18,457 nucleotides of DNA from Irpex lacteus (GCA_001986395.2 MQVO02000166.1:1-18457); one strand, 5' to 3'. Shown: positions 8,363-17,717, counted from the stretch's first letter. Program-made: numbers and translations. The notes: generated from the sequence alone by a model not told the origin.

Positions 8363-9015
8363 TTACCCCCTTATTATTTCTTGCTGCAACCCACCATTCA
8401 ACTCAAAATTTAAGGTAAAACCCCCCCCTTTTTTAATAATAATACAAAAAGGATTAATGACTAAATCACAAGTACAGGAAATCCGGTAATAAATCCAAAA
8501 TCTTTTAAAATAAAATTTATCACGGAGAAGCTTATCAGTGGTATCATAAAGATGACCATCCAATTGACCTATTGTCTGATCAATCCCTCTATCCACACTT
8601 TCATCATTAAGTACTGTTCGAGTTGTGCTAAAATAACGCTTAGCATTTGCGTTTACAAACACCTTAAAACCTTGCCCTTGACAAGCTAAATCTTTGAGTT
8701 TCCCCCCTTAACTATGACGAGCAAGATGTTACGATGAGGCACGACGTCACATATACCATCATTAACTTTCTGTTCAATAACCATAATTAGTTTATTATAG
8801 ACAATTATCCCCTTATAACTAGTTAATGTATTACATTAAATTCGTACATCCTTACTATAAAATAAACCTCAACCCTCGGATGTTTTATACATTTTATAAT
8901 AGTTTGCTACAGAGCCACCTCGAACATATAGATTTATATCATACGCTGCTTTTAAATACACAAAGAAATACATTTTATAGCTCCCATAATCCTCTCCTCC
9001 ATTGAAATAAATTTA
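8363..9015 (-). pseudogene. Decayed unidentified ORF (copy A)
   Basis: The - strand frame from about 9015 reads IYFNGGEDYGSYKMYFFVYL, KAAYDINLYVRGGSVANYYK, then TSEGWGLFYSKDVRI (Trp = TGA) to a TAA at 8836-8838. The same frame resumes as GIIVYNKLIMVIEQKVNDGI. A one-base shift at a run of six G then leads into KLKDLACQGQGFKVFVNANA and KRYFSTTRTVLN, which is the 99-codon frame ending at 8363. Composition is clearly protein-like over about 210 codons, but I do not recognise the family. KRYFSTT is reminiscent of mitochondrial-plasmid ORFs, which is only a hint. One stop and one frameshift make it non-functional as shown. Confidence 0.4.
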
Positions 9016-9045
9016 AAGATTCTCCCTCCCCTAAAAATAAAAGTT

Positions 9046-9319
9046 AAAATAAAAAGGATAAAGTGTGTTTTATTTAAATTGGTTAATGTAAGCCCAATTT
9101 GTTTTTGACAGTTAATTCGATTAAACCTTTTTGGATTATATAAGGATGTTTTTAAACTTAATTTCTCTTCCATATCAAAAGGATAAGCTTATCCTTTTTT
9201 TTTTTATTTAATAATTTGTATACAAATAAACGAATCACAACTTTATCCTCGAGTTAATATATACTATGGTTATTTGTCAGTATAGTTTATTGTTAGACAC
9301 AAATAATACCCACTTTTAA
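9046..9319. other. Spacer with a perfect palindrome and T-run
   Basis: No gene supported. A perfect 22-bp palindrome, AAAAGGATAAG/CTTATCCTTTT (9177-9198), is followed by a run of T, terminator-like on the + strand. It lies just beyond the end of duplication copy A. The 73-codon - strand frame here (8952-9173) has no recognisable content and overlaps the palindrome edge. Confidence 0.5.
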
Positions 9320-9538
9320 CTAAACTTTGGAGATATTAGAAGCAGCACCAATAGAAAAATATATTGTAACCTCTTTAGTGTCGACATTAGTAACCTCCAC
9401 TTTCATAAAAGTTTTTTAAACCTTTGCGTTAATTAAATTTGCACTTTCGTCAACTGAGTTTAACTTGAAAGTATATCTCCCTAAAACAGGTTTATCTTGC
9501 TCCAAGTAAATAAAATGTTCAATGTATCTTTTGTCAAT
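9320..9538 (-). pseudogene. Unrelated tail fused in frame to the cox1 fragment
   Basis: Immediately after cox1 ...HHMYIVGLD the same - strand frame continues with non-cox1 sequence: IDKRYIEHFIYLEQDKPVLG, RYTFKLNSVDESANLINAKV, a TAA at 9416-9418, then KTFMKVEVTNVDTKEVTIYF and SIGAASNISKV, ending at TAG 9320-9322. Normal cox1 would continue DTRAYFT. Composition is protein-like with alternating hydrophobic residues (beta-rich look), but I do not recognise it. It may be an intron-linked or plasmid-derived reading frame or another protein's 3' end joined by recombination. The single stop lies at a TTTAAAAAAC run, a plausible error site. Confidence 0.45.
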
Positions 9539-9877
<339 letters not shown>

Positions 9878-9880
9878 TAT

Positions 9881-10067
9881 TGATTATTACTATAACTATC
9901 CTCTTACAAGAATACTGAGAGTTATAGGGGGAGTAGAAGCAGTAGTCGTATTGTTAAAGAAACATTTGCTTTGCCCATATCCTCTGGATATTATTTTAGC
10001 TTTTATAGCTTTAGTTCAATTTACCCAGACCCCACAAAAACTAGTTAGAATTAATTATAATTCCTAG
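9881..10067 (+). pseudogene. Truncated hydrophobic ORF of unknown family
   Basis: The + strand frame reads DYYYNYPLTRILRVIGGVEA, VVVLLKKHLLCPYPLDIILA then FIALVQFTQ, running into the palindrome at 10030 and stopping at TAG 10065-10067. The pattern (RIL-VIGG ... KK-LL---PLDIIL-FIAL-Q) resembles the start of hydrophobic hypothetical proteins I associate with agaricomycete mitochondrial genomes; I cannot name the family. It begins right next to the cox1 piece on the opposite strand and is cut by the palindromic element. Confidence 0.4.
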
Positions 10068-10077
10068 TTTTTTGGGG
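10030..10077. repeat. Palindromic element
   Basis: CCCCACAAAAACTAGTTAGA on the left and TAATTCCTAGTTTTTTGGGG on the right. It truncates the hydrophobic ORF on its left and is followed within ~90 bp by a nad1 scrap, so again it sits at a fragment junction. Confidence 0.82.
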
Positions 10078-10169
10078 AAGCTTTATTTTAATTAAATTGA
10101 GTGGTTTATCTCTCTTGTTTCTGCTCTTCTTTGTTGATGTGTAATTTCATTTGCACCTGGGTAACCATC

Positions 10170-10259
10170 GTAGACCACAACTATGGATTCATTCTTACAT
10201 TAGCAATTAGTAGTGTGGGTGTATTTGGTACTCTTCTTGCTGGAGACTATAATCAATAA
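10170..10259 (+). pseudogene. nad1: Second nad1 fragment, divergent from the one in the duplication
   Basis: The + strand frame reads VDHNYGFILTLAISSVGVFG then TLLAGDYNQ to TAA 10257-10259. The LAISS-GV-G-LLAG core is the same nad1 segment as at 139-217 and 11137-11215, but the residues differ (LTLAISSVGVFGTLLAG here; YLLAVSSLAT...GILLAG there). Two different sources of the same exon segment therefore appear in one window. Homology stops right after LLAG in both. Confidence 0.6.
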
Positions 10260-10282
10260 ATCAATAATAATAAACTATTATA

Positions 10283-10970
10283 TTAATTCTTTTATTTTAG
10301 TTAAAAACCGGGGGGGAACTGTTTACTGTATGTAACACTAACACAGTATTGGAGTAGTTATATTTCTACAAAGTATACCCTACAATTACAATCTTAACAG
10401 ATATTAACAGAGATATTAACTTGTTATAAACTTCATAATGTTAAGTTATGATTAGGTATGGTAATAAAAAATGAGATATAAAGTAAGGAATAGTAAGCTT
10501 CTACTACTCAAACATATAAAAAAGTTTGGGGAAAAGTATATTCACAGTAATATAATGTGCAGTTTGACAGTGTAAGTGTAGTAGTTTAGCTCTTATAACT
10601 AAAAATAAATTAAATTTGGGTCTCCCTATCTTATAATTTATTTCAGGAGAGAGGGAGTTACATTATAGAATACACATTCTTTTTGTTTACTTTTTCTTTA
10701 AGAGAACTGAAAAAACATAAAAACTACTCTAAGACTATTTAGATTACTAGCGAAACTATAAAAGTTGTATAACCCTTGGATTCGGTGGTTATAGAAAGCA
10801 ATGATCTCGTGATGCGAGAAATTGACTAAGAGAAAAAATAATAAAAATGAATAAATTCAATATCTTTTTATTCTTTCATTATACACAATTGATTAGTTTT
10901 GTAAGAGTTCAAATAAGTAATAAATTTAATTTGGGGGGAAGGGTTAATTCTTTTATTTTAGTTAAAAACC
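10283..10970. repeat. 27-bp direct repeat pair derived from the LAGLIDADG 3' end
   Basis: TTAATTCTTTTATTTTAGTT plus AAAAACC occurs at 10283-10309 and at 10944-10970. The second lies inside the LAGLIDADG C-terminal fragment (- strand FLTKIKEL); the first is a detached copy followed by a GGGGGGG run. Confidence 0.8.
10310..10943. other. Intergenic region, no gene seen
   Basis: AT-rich sequence with a G7 run at about 10310 and short low-complexity stretches. I find no coding frame, tRNA or palindromic element that I can support. Confidence 0.5.
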
Positions 10971-11106
10971 ATTGATCTTTTCTATCCAATAAAACACCAG
11001 TATATATATTTAGTTTAGTATTAATAGCTAAAGCTAAACTTTCTACATCTGATTTAGAATAACTGTTTGTGTATATTCTAACTCTATTTCTACCTTTATC
11101 AAAATT
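10945..11106 (-). pseudogene. LAGLIDADG homing endonuclease, C-terminal fragment (copy B)
   Basis: The - strand frame reads NFDKGRNRVRIYTNSYSKSD, VESLALAINTKLNIYTGVLL and DRKDQWFLTKIKEL, the C-terminal region of a LAGLIDADG endonuclease (IYTNS-SKSDVESLA-AI, GVLLDRKDQW-LT). The N-terminal catalytic motifs are missing and upstream frames hit stops. The last ~55 bp (10945-10998) lie outside the portion shared with copy A because that copy starts at the window edge. The neighbouring nad1 scrap on the opposite strand suggests the endonuclease once sat in or near a nad gene. Confidence 0.7.
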
Positions 11107-11136
11107 ATATTTATTTTATATTTATCTTTTCTTTAT

Positions 11137-11215
11137 GATTTTAATTTAGGTATATTCTATTTGTTAGCCGTATCATCTTTAGCAACTTAATTTATAAGGA
11201 ATACTCTTAGCCGGA
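11137..11215 (+). pseudogene. nad1: nad1 fragment (copy B)
   Basis: Same as 139-217: DFNLGIFYLLAVSSLAT, stop, a short insertion, then GILLAG in a shifted frame. No difference from copy A within the core. Confidence 0.7.
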
Positions 11216-11342
11216 TGCCGCCAGTACCAAAATAATAGTAAGTTGTGATTTATATTTTTTATATGAAAGTGTAAGCTTTTTACTTCTTTTATGTTGAGGA
11301 CTCCAATTATTTAATAATAATACATATTATTTACTCTCCTGT

Positions 11343-11377
11343 GACTGTGTAATTTATTTAATTTTATTTTAAGTAGA
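11343..11377. repeat. Junction repeat, single copy at the A/B collinearity break
   Basis: Identical to 344-378 and 4199-4233. Sequence to its left matches 1-343; sequence to its right matches 4234 onward. This is the expected product of recombination between the two copy A repeats. Confidence 0.92.
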
Positions 11378-11402
11378 TTAAAAAAGTATTGATTGTCTTT
11401 AT

Positions 11403-11681
11403 TTGCATCAACAAAATCTCAGTCTCAGTAAAGTATTTCTAGTGCATGTGTTAGAAGTGTTGTTGGTAGTACTCAGCAGTGAACTGGTATGTATAGAAAA
11501 GTATAATAAAGATTTAGAAAGTGGAGTAATAAGTAATGAATGTAAATTTTTAGAGTACCGTAGTGAAAACAATCTATATCTCTCTAATGAGGAATTAATA
11601 TTATTGGGTTTAGAATTAGTTATTCTTCTATCAAATAACAGTAATTTAATAGAAGTTAAGGTAATAAAAAGGATAAATTAA
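11403..11681 (+). pseudogene. Unidentified 92-codon open frame, 5' part of a decayed reading frame (copy B)
   Basis: Product identical to that of 4259-4537; TTG start, TAA stop, with the same frame continuing into 11721-12065. Family unknown. Confidence 0.35.
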
Positions 11682-11720
11682 AAAAGTACTTCCAACAAAG
11701 AGCCTAGTTTTTTTGGATAG

Positions 11721-12065
11721 ATTTATAAACCATTCTATACTTTTATCTGTTATCTAGAAATTATACAAAGAGTTATTGAAAATGAAAAACAAGATTTTAC
11801 TGTTATACATAGACATAATAATATATCTGATGCATACGTAGAAAGAATTATAAATACATTCCAACATCTTACATGAAAATGGGCGTTGTGTTCTAGTATT
11901 ATATAATATATCTATAAACTCGAAGAATATAAAAATATAGCTAAAATAATACATAATACTATTCTTGATAGAGAATACCCTGCCGATTATATAGATAAAA
12001 GTACAAATATATTATATTCGGATTGATGCAAATGGTACTCGTCTTGACACTCCCCCCTAAATTAA
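11721..12065 (+). pseudogene. Unidentified decayed reading frame with TGA=Trp codons (copy B)
   Basis: Identical in content to 4577-4921: DFTVIHRHNN, DAYVERIINTFQHL, an in-frame TAA, then NIAKIIHNTILDREYPADYI. The identical internal stop in both copies argues that decay preceded duplication, or that the two copies were homogenised. Confidence 0.4.
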
Positions 12066-13038
12066 AAAAGTATTGATTGTCTTTATTTGCTTTTATCGGA
12101 GATTCCTCATTCTAGTAAACTTTATTACTATACAAATATATCGTATTATTCCCTTCATATCTTAAGGTTCCAATCCCCTTTAGCTTTACAAGTATTTGAT
12201 GAGACTATATTTAAGATTAGAAGACTGATTATCCTCCAACCACGACCTCTTAGATTCTAAGTGGATTGTCTTAATACTCAGATAATCCAAAAAACTGTTC
12301 AATTCTTATGCATACTGGTGACGAACTAAAGAGATTTATTGCCATCAAAATTGAAAAGTGTGATCATTATAGTTATAAAATTACTGAGCTAACTGTAAAA
12401 TCTCATAGATCCCAAAAAAACTAATTATTTCTGTCCACAATCCAATCCACTTTGTGGGCTGGGTCCTAGTTTTTTTTAGTTTAAGTAAAAAATCTATCCT
12501 TCGACAGTACAAACTGTGGATGGAGATATAAACCTAAAAGAGAGTTAAGATGTCTAAAACTGAGATAAAAATAATCGTTGCCTCTTCTTCTTATTTTATT
12601 TCTTTTATTTTTTTTTTTTATTAAAAAAGATAAAGGGCAAAAAGACAAAAAGAGGTAATTATTTATATTATTACTATTTAGTAAAGGTTATAGAATACAT
12701 TAAGAAGTAAAAACAAGTTAACTTGGGGTAAAATTTTATAAAAAAGAAATTTAATTAAATTAAGGGTATATATTAAGCAAGTCTCCCTACTTTTATTTTA
12801 AAGAAAAAAGGGAGAGAAGAAGAGTAAAGTTTATTATATAATATTTAACACTTATGTCTGGAACAAAAATTAATTTAATTTAAATTAGAAATTAGTACCA
12901 CTTTGTATCTAAAATTTTTAGATTTAAATCAGGACAATATAAAAATAGTTAATTATATATTTTTATTATATTAGACACAAAATTATTCCTATAGACAAAT
13001 TCTAACTCCCATTACACTAACTCGCATTTGGGGTTATA
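12066..13038. other. Intergenic region of copy B with a palindrome
   Basis: Equivalent to 4947-5893; differs by one extra C (ATTCCCTTC near 12150). It contains the coding-like scrap before the palindrome at 12411-12477 and the AT-rich spacer below the long ORF. Nothing else is assignable. Confidence 0.5.
12411..12477. repeat. Palindromic element with inserted inner hairpin (copy B)
   Basis: Copy of 5266-5332; same arms and same GC-richer insert. Confidence 0.75.
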
Positions 13039-14703
13039 TTAAAAATCTCATTTATCATTATCCTCATTTGATGATTTACTCTCATTAATATTACTTTCAG
13101 GAGTATCATCTTGAGTTTTATCAGCCCACACATCATCTAATATTTTAGAGATAGAATCATCTCTTTTAATAGATTCTAAATCAACTGGGCTGGCAAACTC
13201 ATCATGATAATTATAAATAGATTTATTAAACTCTTTTGGAGTCTTATCTACATTAGAATTATGATCATGATCGTAAGAACTTCCTTCACTTGACCAATAA
13301 TTTTCATCATTAGGTTCATTATATCTTCTTACATCACGTTCTAAATCTTTATCTTCCATATATGCATCATTTATTCTATAGATATTAGGCTTAAATTTTG
13401 AATCTTTATCATGCTCATTCTTATATTCATGGGGAATATTTGAATTATCATGAGTATCAGTATCAAAAATAGTTGTAGGTGCTTGCTCTCTTAGAGCTCT
13501 CTTATTACTAATCATTTTATGGAATGCATCAAGTATTGGATGTCTACGCTGAGGTTCTTCTTCTTCATCATCTAAACTCACTGTAGCTCTATCTGCTTTA
13601 GTTTGTTTAGATGATTTATTTGTATCCTCTTGTTTATCTTTACCTTTATCATTTTTACCTTTATCATCTTCTGTTTGATGATCATTCACCTCAGATTTAT
13701 GAGATTGAGGTTGATGATCACTAACATCAGATTTAGGAGATTGAGGTTGATTGTTAGAAGATTTATTAGATGATCCTTCAGCTGGATTTACATCATTTTT
13801 GGGACCTGGACCTTTACCTTTTTCATACTCATGTTCACTCCATGCTTTCTGATCATCAGCAGGAATATTTGCAGGGTCAATAGGAGTAGATTTTATTGGG
13901 TTTTTAGCTTCATTAAATGCATTTTCCATACTAAAGTTTTTAAGTGTATCTTTAACAGAAGGTGCATGTAATGGTGAGTTGTGTCCAGTACCAGCTACAG
14001 ATTGTTTTAAATAACTTGTTTTCTCAAATGCTGCTGAGGGATCGAAGGGTCCGCTCGGTTTTGCAGGAGTGTGTACACCTGTACCATGTACAAATACATC
14101 GTGAGCTTCTTGAACCTCTCTTAACCTAGTCTCTCTCAACAATCTTTCACTGTTACTTTCACCAAATACAGCTAATCTTAATCTATTAAACCAGTTATCA
14201 TGAGGATTATCCATTGTATATGGAAATTGTGCACGATTTACTGTATTTGGATTAGTTTGATCATGCATAAAATTATTGAACGCATCTGATGTATTTGCTC
14301 CAGATACCCAATGGAACGGATTGAACCAATTCAATGCTGTTCTGTAGTTACCTGTCACCATTGTAAGACCATCATATAACCAATATATGGGGTTTCTGTG
14401 TGTTCTTGCATCATTTATTTGTATATCAGGTTGATCACCAGGTGCACCTAATCCATTCTGTGGAACATTATTATTTACATTAGGAGTTCTATTCCATGGA
14501 AATAAATTTGTTATGATTGATGGATCTTTGTATACTGAAAATGCTGTGAATATTACTCCAAATGAGACAATTCCACCAACTACCCACCATACCCATGTAG
14601 GTACCCAACTATCTGTATGTGTCTTCCCTGTAAGTGACTCATATATTGTTGTGGGTATTTTACTGAAATTGGATTCTATCTTGGGTACGGTGTATCTGTC
14701 CAT
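13039..14703 (-). CDS. Long single-pass membrane ORF with acidic, low-complexity tail (intact copy)
   Basis: From ATG at 14703 there are 551 codons to TGA at 13048-13050. If TGA is Trp, as the cox1 piece shows, the protein gains Trp-Asp-Phe and ends at TAA 13039-13041. I do not recognise the family. Residues 36-58 form one strong membrane segment (TWVWWVVGGIVSFGVIFTAF). Residues 60-230 are rich in Trp, Asn and Pro (WLYDGLTMVTGNYRTALNWF, FNPFHWVSG). From about 255 on it is hydrophilic and probably disordered, with an imperfect repeat at 319-341 (NQPQSPKSDVSD / HQPQSHKSEVND), a Lys/Asp run and DDEEEE. The frame is also open for 56 codons upstream of ATG (to the stop at 14872-14874) with convincing content such as RLFGWIYRLFDEWLVPRPPP, so translation may start at a non-ATG codon, for example ATT 14866-14868. 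All Trp codons inside the ATG frame are TGG. Confidence 0.75.
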
Positions 14704-14830
14704 ACTTCCTGAGGAGAATATATTTGGATTTACAGGTCTGGTGTCGTATGAGTTTGAGCCCCATCTCCATATTTTCCAATCTGGATCTGGTGGTGGTCTT
14801 GGTACTAGCCACTCATCAAATAGTCTGTAA

Positions 14831-15076
14831 ATCCATCCAAATAATCTCTTTGTACCATAGTATAAAATATATTATATTTATTTTTTATAGTTACTTTACT
14901 AACTAAATAGTAAGTTTAGAGGTTTAGTGTATAGCTAATTTGATAATAACAATCCACCATCTTCATCTTAATAATAAGGAAGGTGTTTCTCCTTATTTTA
15001 TACCTTTTTATTTATTTAATAATAAAAAGGGGAAAAAATGATAAATGGTATTAGTTATTGTAGTATTATTTTTATA
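14831..15076. other. Intergenic leader between the long ORF and tRNA-Asn, with a hairpin (copy B)
   Basis: Same as 7685-7930. AATAAGGA/TCCTTATT stem at 14973-14997. The lower-coordinate part (to 14871) is the open N-terminal extension of the long ORF. Confidence 0.5.
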
Positions 15077-15148
15077 GGTGCCAAGAGGAATTGAACCTCT
15101 GAAAAAAGTATTAACAGTACTCCACATTAACCACTCTGACATGGCACC
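15077..15148 (-). tRNA. trnN: tRNA-Asn (GUU), copy B
   Basis: Identical to 7931-8002: acceptor GGTGCCA/TGGCACC, anticodon loop CTGTTAA, T arm AGAGG/CCTCT. No mutation in either copy, so both could be expressed. Confidence 0.93.
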
Positions 15149-15188
15149 CTAATTTTTATAAGTTAAAATATTTTATTTTTTTTAAGTA

Positions 15189-15261
15189 TATGGTAGGCGT
15201 GACTCGAACACGCTAGGGCTCTTTCCCAAAAAGAGTAACAATCCACTTAGTCTTCTACCAT
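15189..15261 (-). tRNA. trnP: tRNA-Pro (UGG), copy B
   Basis: Identical to 8043-8115: acceptor ATGGTAG/CTACCAT, anticodon loop TTTGGGA, T arm GCGTG/CACGC. Lies 40 bp from tRNA-Asn on the same strand. Confidence 0.94.
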
Positions 15262-15333
15262 TCTTGTTTTTATCCTTGCCCCCATACTCTTTTTCTTTTT
15301 AATTCTTAAAAAGAAATAATATAAAAAAAGGAT

Positions 15334-15426
15334 CCCCCAAAAAACATCCCCAAAACTAGGTATTATAAATAATTCTAACTAGTTTTTTTGGGGGATTATT
15401 TCTACCGCGACCCTAGTTTTTTGGGT
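15334..15426. repeat. Nested palindromic elements (copy B)
   Basis: Copy of 8188-8280 with one A fewer in the left inner arm (CCCCAAAACTAGG) and one G more on the right (TTTTTTTGGGGG). The arms therefore vary by slippage while the rest is unchanged. Confidence 0.82.
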
Positions 15427-15555
15427 TTAAATAATAACAAAAACTTATTCTAATAATCTCTTTTAAGAATGGAACAAAATGGGAACAATCTAAGTTGAGA
15501 TAAATTTGTTTACCCCCTTATTATTTCTTGCTGCAACCCACCATTCAACTCAAAT

Positions 15556-16161
15556 TTAAGGTAAAACCCCCCCCTTTTTTATAATAATACAAAAAGGATT
15601 AATGACTAAATCACAAGTACAGGAAATCCGGTAATAAATCCAAAATCTTTTAAAATAAAATTTATCACGGAGAAGCTTATCAGTGGTATCATAAAGATGA
15701 CCATCCAATTGACCTATTGTCTGATCAATCCCTCTATCCACACTTTCATCATTAAGTACTGTTCGAGTTGTGCTAAAATAACGCTTAGCATTTGCGTTTA
15801 CAAACACCTTAAAACCTTGCCCTTGACAAGCTAAATCTTTGAGTTTCCCCCCTTAACTATGACGAGCAAGATGTTACGATGAGGCACGACGTCACATATA
15901 CCATCATTAACTTTCTGTTCAATAACCATAATTAGTTTATTATAGACAATTATCCCCTTATAACTAGTTAATGTATTACATTAAATTCGTACATCCTTAC
16001 TATAAAATAAACCTCAACCCTCGGATGTTTTATACATTTTATAATAGTTTTGCTACAGAGCCACCTCGAACATATAGATTTATATCATACGCTGCTTTTA
16101 AATACACAAAGAAATACATTTTATAGCTCCCATAATCCTCTCCTCCATTGAAATATAATTT
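15556..16161 (-). pseudogene. Decayed unidentified ORF (copy B)
   Basis: Copy of 8363-9015. An extra T at about 16050 (TTTTGC versus TTTGC) shifts the frame within GGSVAN, so copy B has an additional break relative to copy A. The 3' end differs by single-base losses in A and C/T runs, giving an 83-codon instead of a 99-codon terminal frame. Function unknown. Confidence 0.4.
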
Positions 16162-16517
16162 AAAGATTCTCCCTCCCTAAAAATAAAAGTTTTTTTGGGA
16201 GAATGCGATTTTAATCAGATTTATTTGACCGTTACAGTGCTGGATGATGGGTACCCCTCATCCTGTTTGTGTTACTTACTTACAGATCTGTATTAATATT
16301 AGCTTTATTAATATTTTAATTTAAAAGACTACCAATATTTGTAGGTAAAGGATGAGTTATTTTATTTAGTTTCGTTTAGTTTAGTTTAGTTTATATAGTA
16401 TTTAGCTAGTGTGCTATATGTTTAAATTAGTTAATTAATTTTCTTACTAAGCGAAGTGAAGGATATTTATCCTTTATTATTAAACTAGTATTGTATATAA
16501 TTTGTTGATAGTTTATT

Positions 16518-16643
16518 ATGAAATATTTAAATGATTATATTTTACTTTTGGATAATACTATACATATTCTAAATTATATCGTTTCACATGGTACTATTTC
16601 TTTATATCTATTGGAATATCATCTTTTTATTGAACAAAAATAA
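16518..16643 (+). CDS. Small unidentified ORF (41 codons)
   Basis: ATG at 16518 to TAA at 16641-16643. The product is MKYLNDYILLLDNTIHILNY then IVSHGTISLYLLEYHLFIEQ and K: Leu/Ile-rich with scattered charges. It matches nothing I recognise and could be chance in AT-rich DNA. No other gene is adjacent. Confidence 0.2.
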   Translation: MKYLNDYILLLDNTIHILNYIVSHGTISLYLLEYHLFIEQK

Positions 16644-16834
16644 TTTATTACAATAGGGCAACGGGTGGGGGAAGAGTAACCAAAAGAAATTACGATAAAA
16701 ATCTATTGAACTATTATTACTCTATCCCCGTGATAGTCGGGGAAGTAAAGGGGTAGACCTATTGTATACAATAGAACTTACGATAAAAATGAGTAGACTA
16801 AACTATTAATCATTTGAACTCTCACAATCAAGAA

Positions 16835-16914
16835 CCTAAAAACACTAGGCTCTAATTAAAATTTAATTTAATTAAATTTTAATAATACCGGGATAATTAT
16901 TTAGTTTTTTAGGG
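16835..16914. repeat. Degenerate palindromic element with AT palindrome core
   Basis: Outer CCTAAAAACACTAG and TTAGTTTTTTAGGG arms are degenerate. The core contains ATTAAAATTTAATT and AATTAAATTTTAAT, a perfect 14-bp inverted repeat around one T. A similar AT palindrome occurs near 3961-3985. Confidence 0.7.
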
Positions 16915-17040
16915 AGTGTGTTAAACTAAAGAATCATAATCTAATAAGAATATTTGAACTCTTACAATTATAAAATAATGAGTAAGGTTAAAGAATCAGA
17001 GAGATAATAAAACTATTTGAATAAAGATTTTATTTTAATT

Positions 17041-17717
17041 AATCTTAGCTACAGTCACTCTTGTTCCTACCGCTTTATTAAATAAAGTTCAACCCCTTGC
17101 ATTCCCCAAGGATCTTGGGGGCAATCTTTGATCTTTTGTCTTAATCACCAAGAGACTGCACGGAGTTCAAATGGTTGTAAGCTGCCGGGTGTGCCGGCGC
17201 TACAATTGTTTGGACGGAGTACCCCCTCCTCTTTAACTTATCTTTACCATTCCGTTCATCATCCCAAGGCTAATGGTGCCCGAATCATTGCTAATTGAAT
17301 GCAATCTCAAGCAATATTCCTTGTACCTACATGTTTCAGTGCACTTTTCGTTTAAAAACCATAACGTAAATTTTAACTTTCTAAGTTAAGACATAGTTGT
17401 GTCGCAAGGTTTTTTTCGCCCCTGCAAGGCATATATTTTCAGAGGAGTTGTTCTAGGGCGCTCCATAAGAAGTTCATCAGGGATTGTTAACCACCAGTCT
17501 TTTTAGTGAAAGAGAGTGGTAATAGCCCTTTATATCTTAATATCATATTTAAGCTAATACCGTAGTATACCACTAAAAACTTCATGTCACAACATAGTAT
17601 CCGTCCAACGTGCTGAAAGACTCCAGTCATATGAGCTGCGGATATGCTAGTTTTCCAACGCAGTAACCATACTTCTTGTACGATCTCCATTGGATAGGTT
17701 CTTATTAACAGGCACAC
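17041..17717 (-). other. GC-richer structured block, possible self-splicing intron remnant
   Basis: Base composition rises clearly compared with the flanks, and no convincing ORF exists (the 76-codon - strand frame from GTG 17717 looks like chance). On the - strand the block opens with GTGTGCC at 17717, which fits the GUGYG 5' end of group II introns. It contains stretches reminiscent of domain I (for example GTGCACTGAAACATGTAGG near 17330-17345) and strong hairpins such as GCCGG-CACA-CCGGC (17180-17200) and CCCCAAG-ATC-CTTGGGG (17104-17120). No domain V motif and no reverse-transcriptase ORF are seen, so if it is group II it is truncated. A group I fragment is the alternative. Confidence 0.3.

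Larger units (their letters stand above)
4199..9045. repeat. Large direct duplication, copy A, main part
   Basis: Collinear with 11343-16191 at offsets of 7144 to 7146. Contents are a decayed + strand reading frame, palindromes, the long - strand membrane ORF, tRNA-Asn, tRNA-Pro and a decayed - strand ORF. Nearly every difference I see between the copies is a one-base indel in a homopolymer run. The match ends at AAAAGTT (9045/16191); after this, copy A continues AAAATAAAAAGG and copy B continues TTTTTGGGAGA. Confidence 0.95.
10999..16191. repeat. Large direct duplication, copy B (uninterrupted)
   Basis: This is the uninterrupted copy of the ~5.2 kb unit. Its first 379 bases match 1-378 and the rest matches 4199-9045, joined exactly at a 35-bp repeat (11343-11377). 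It therefore lacks the 3.86 kb block of copy A. Its right end abuts a half palindromic element (AGTTTTTTTGGGA, 16189 onward). Direct repeats this long in mitochondrial DNA would be expected to recombine into subgenomic circles. Confidence 0.95.
16192..17040. other. Intergenic region with small ORF, tandem TTTAG and palindromes
   Basis: No core gene. It begins with a half palindrome (AGTTTTTTTGGGA). It holds a (TTTAG)n-like patch near 16370-16390, a 41-codon + strand frame at 16518-16643 (MKYLNDYILLLDNTIHILNY..., unassigned), a CCCCG/CGGGG hairpin around TGATAGT (16724-16740), a perfect 16-bp palindrome CTATTGTATACAATAG (16759-16774), and ACGATAAAAAT twice (16692 and 16783 regions). Confidence 0.5.

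Noticed and set aside
8952..9173. 73-codon - strand ORF
   Set aside because: It has no conserved motif and runs across the end of the duplication into different sequence, so it is probably chance.
16640..16800. Possible rRNA fragment (GGGCAACGGGTGGGGG, CCCCG hairpin)
   Set aside because: None of the universally conserved SSU or LSU rRNA strings could be found nearby; simple hairpins explain what is seen.
17487..17717. 76-codon - strand ORF as a gene
   Set aside because: It starts at GTG inside what looks like a structured non-coding block and has no recognisable motif.
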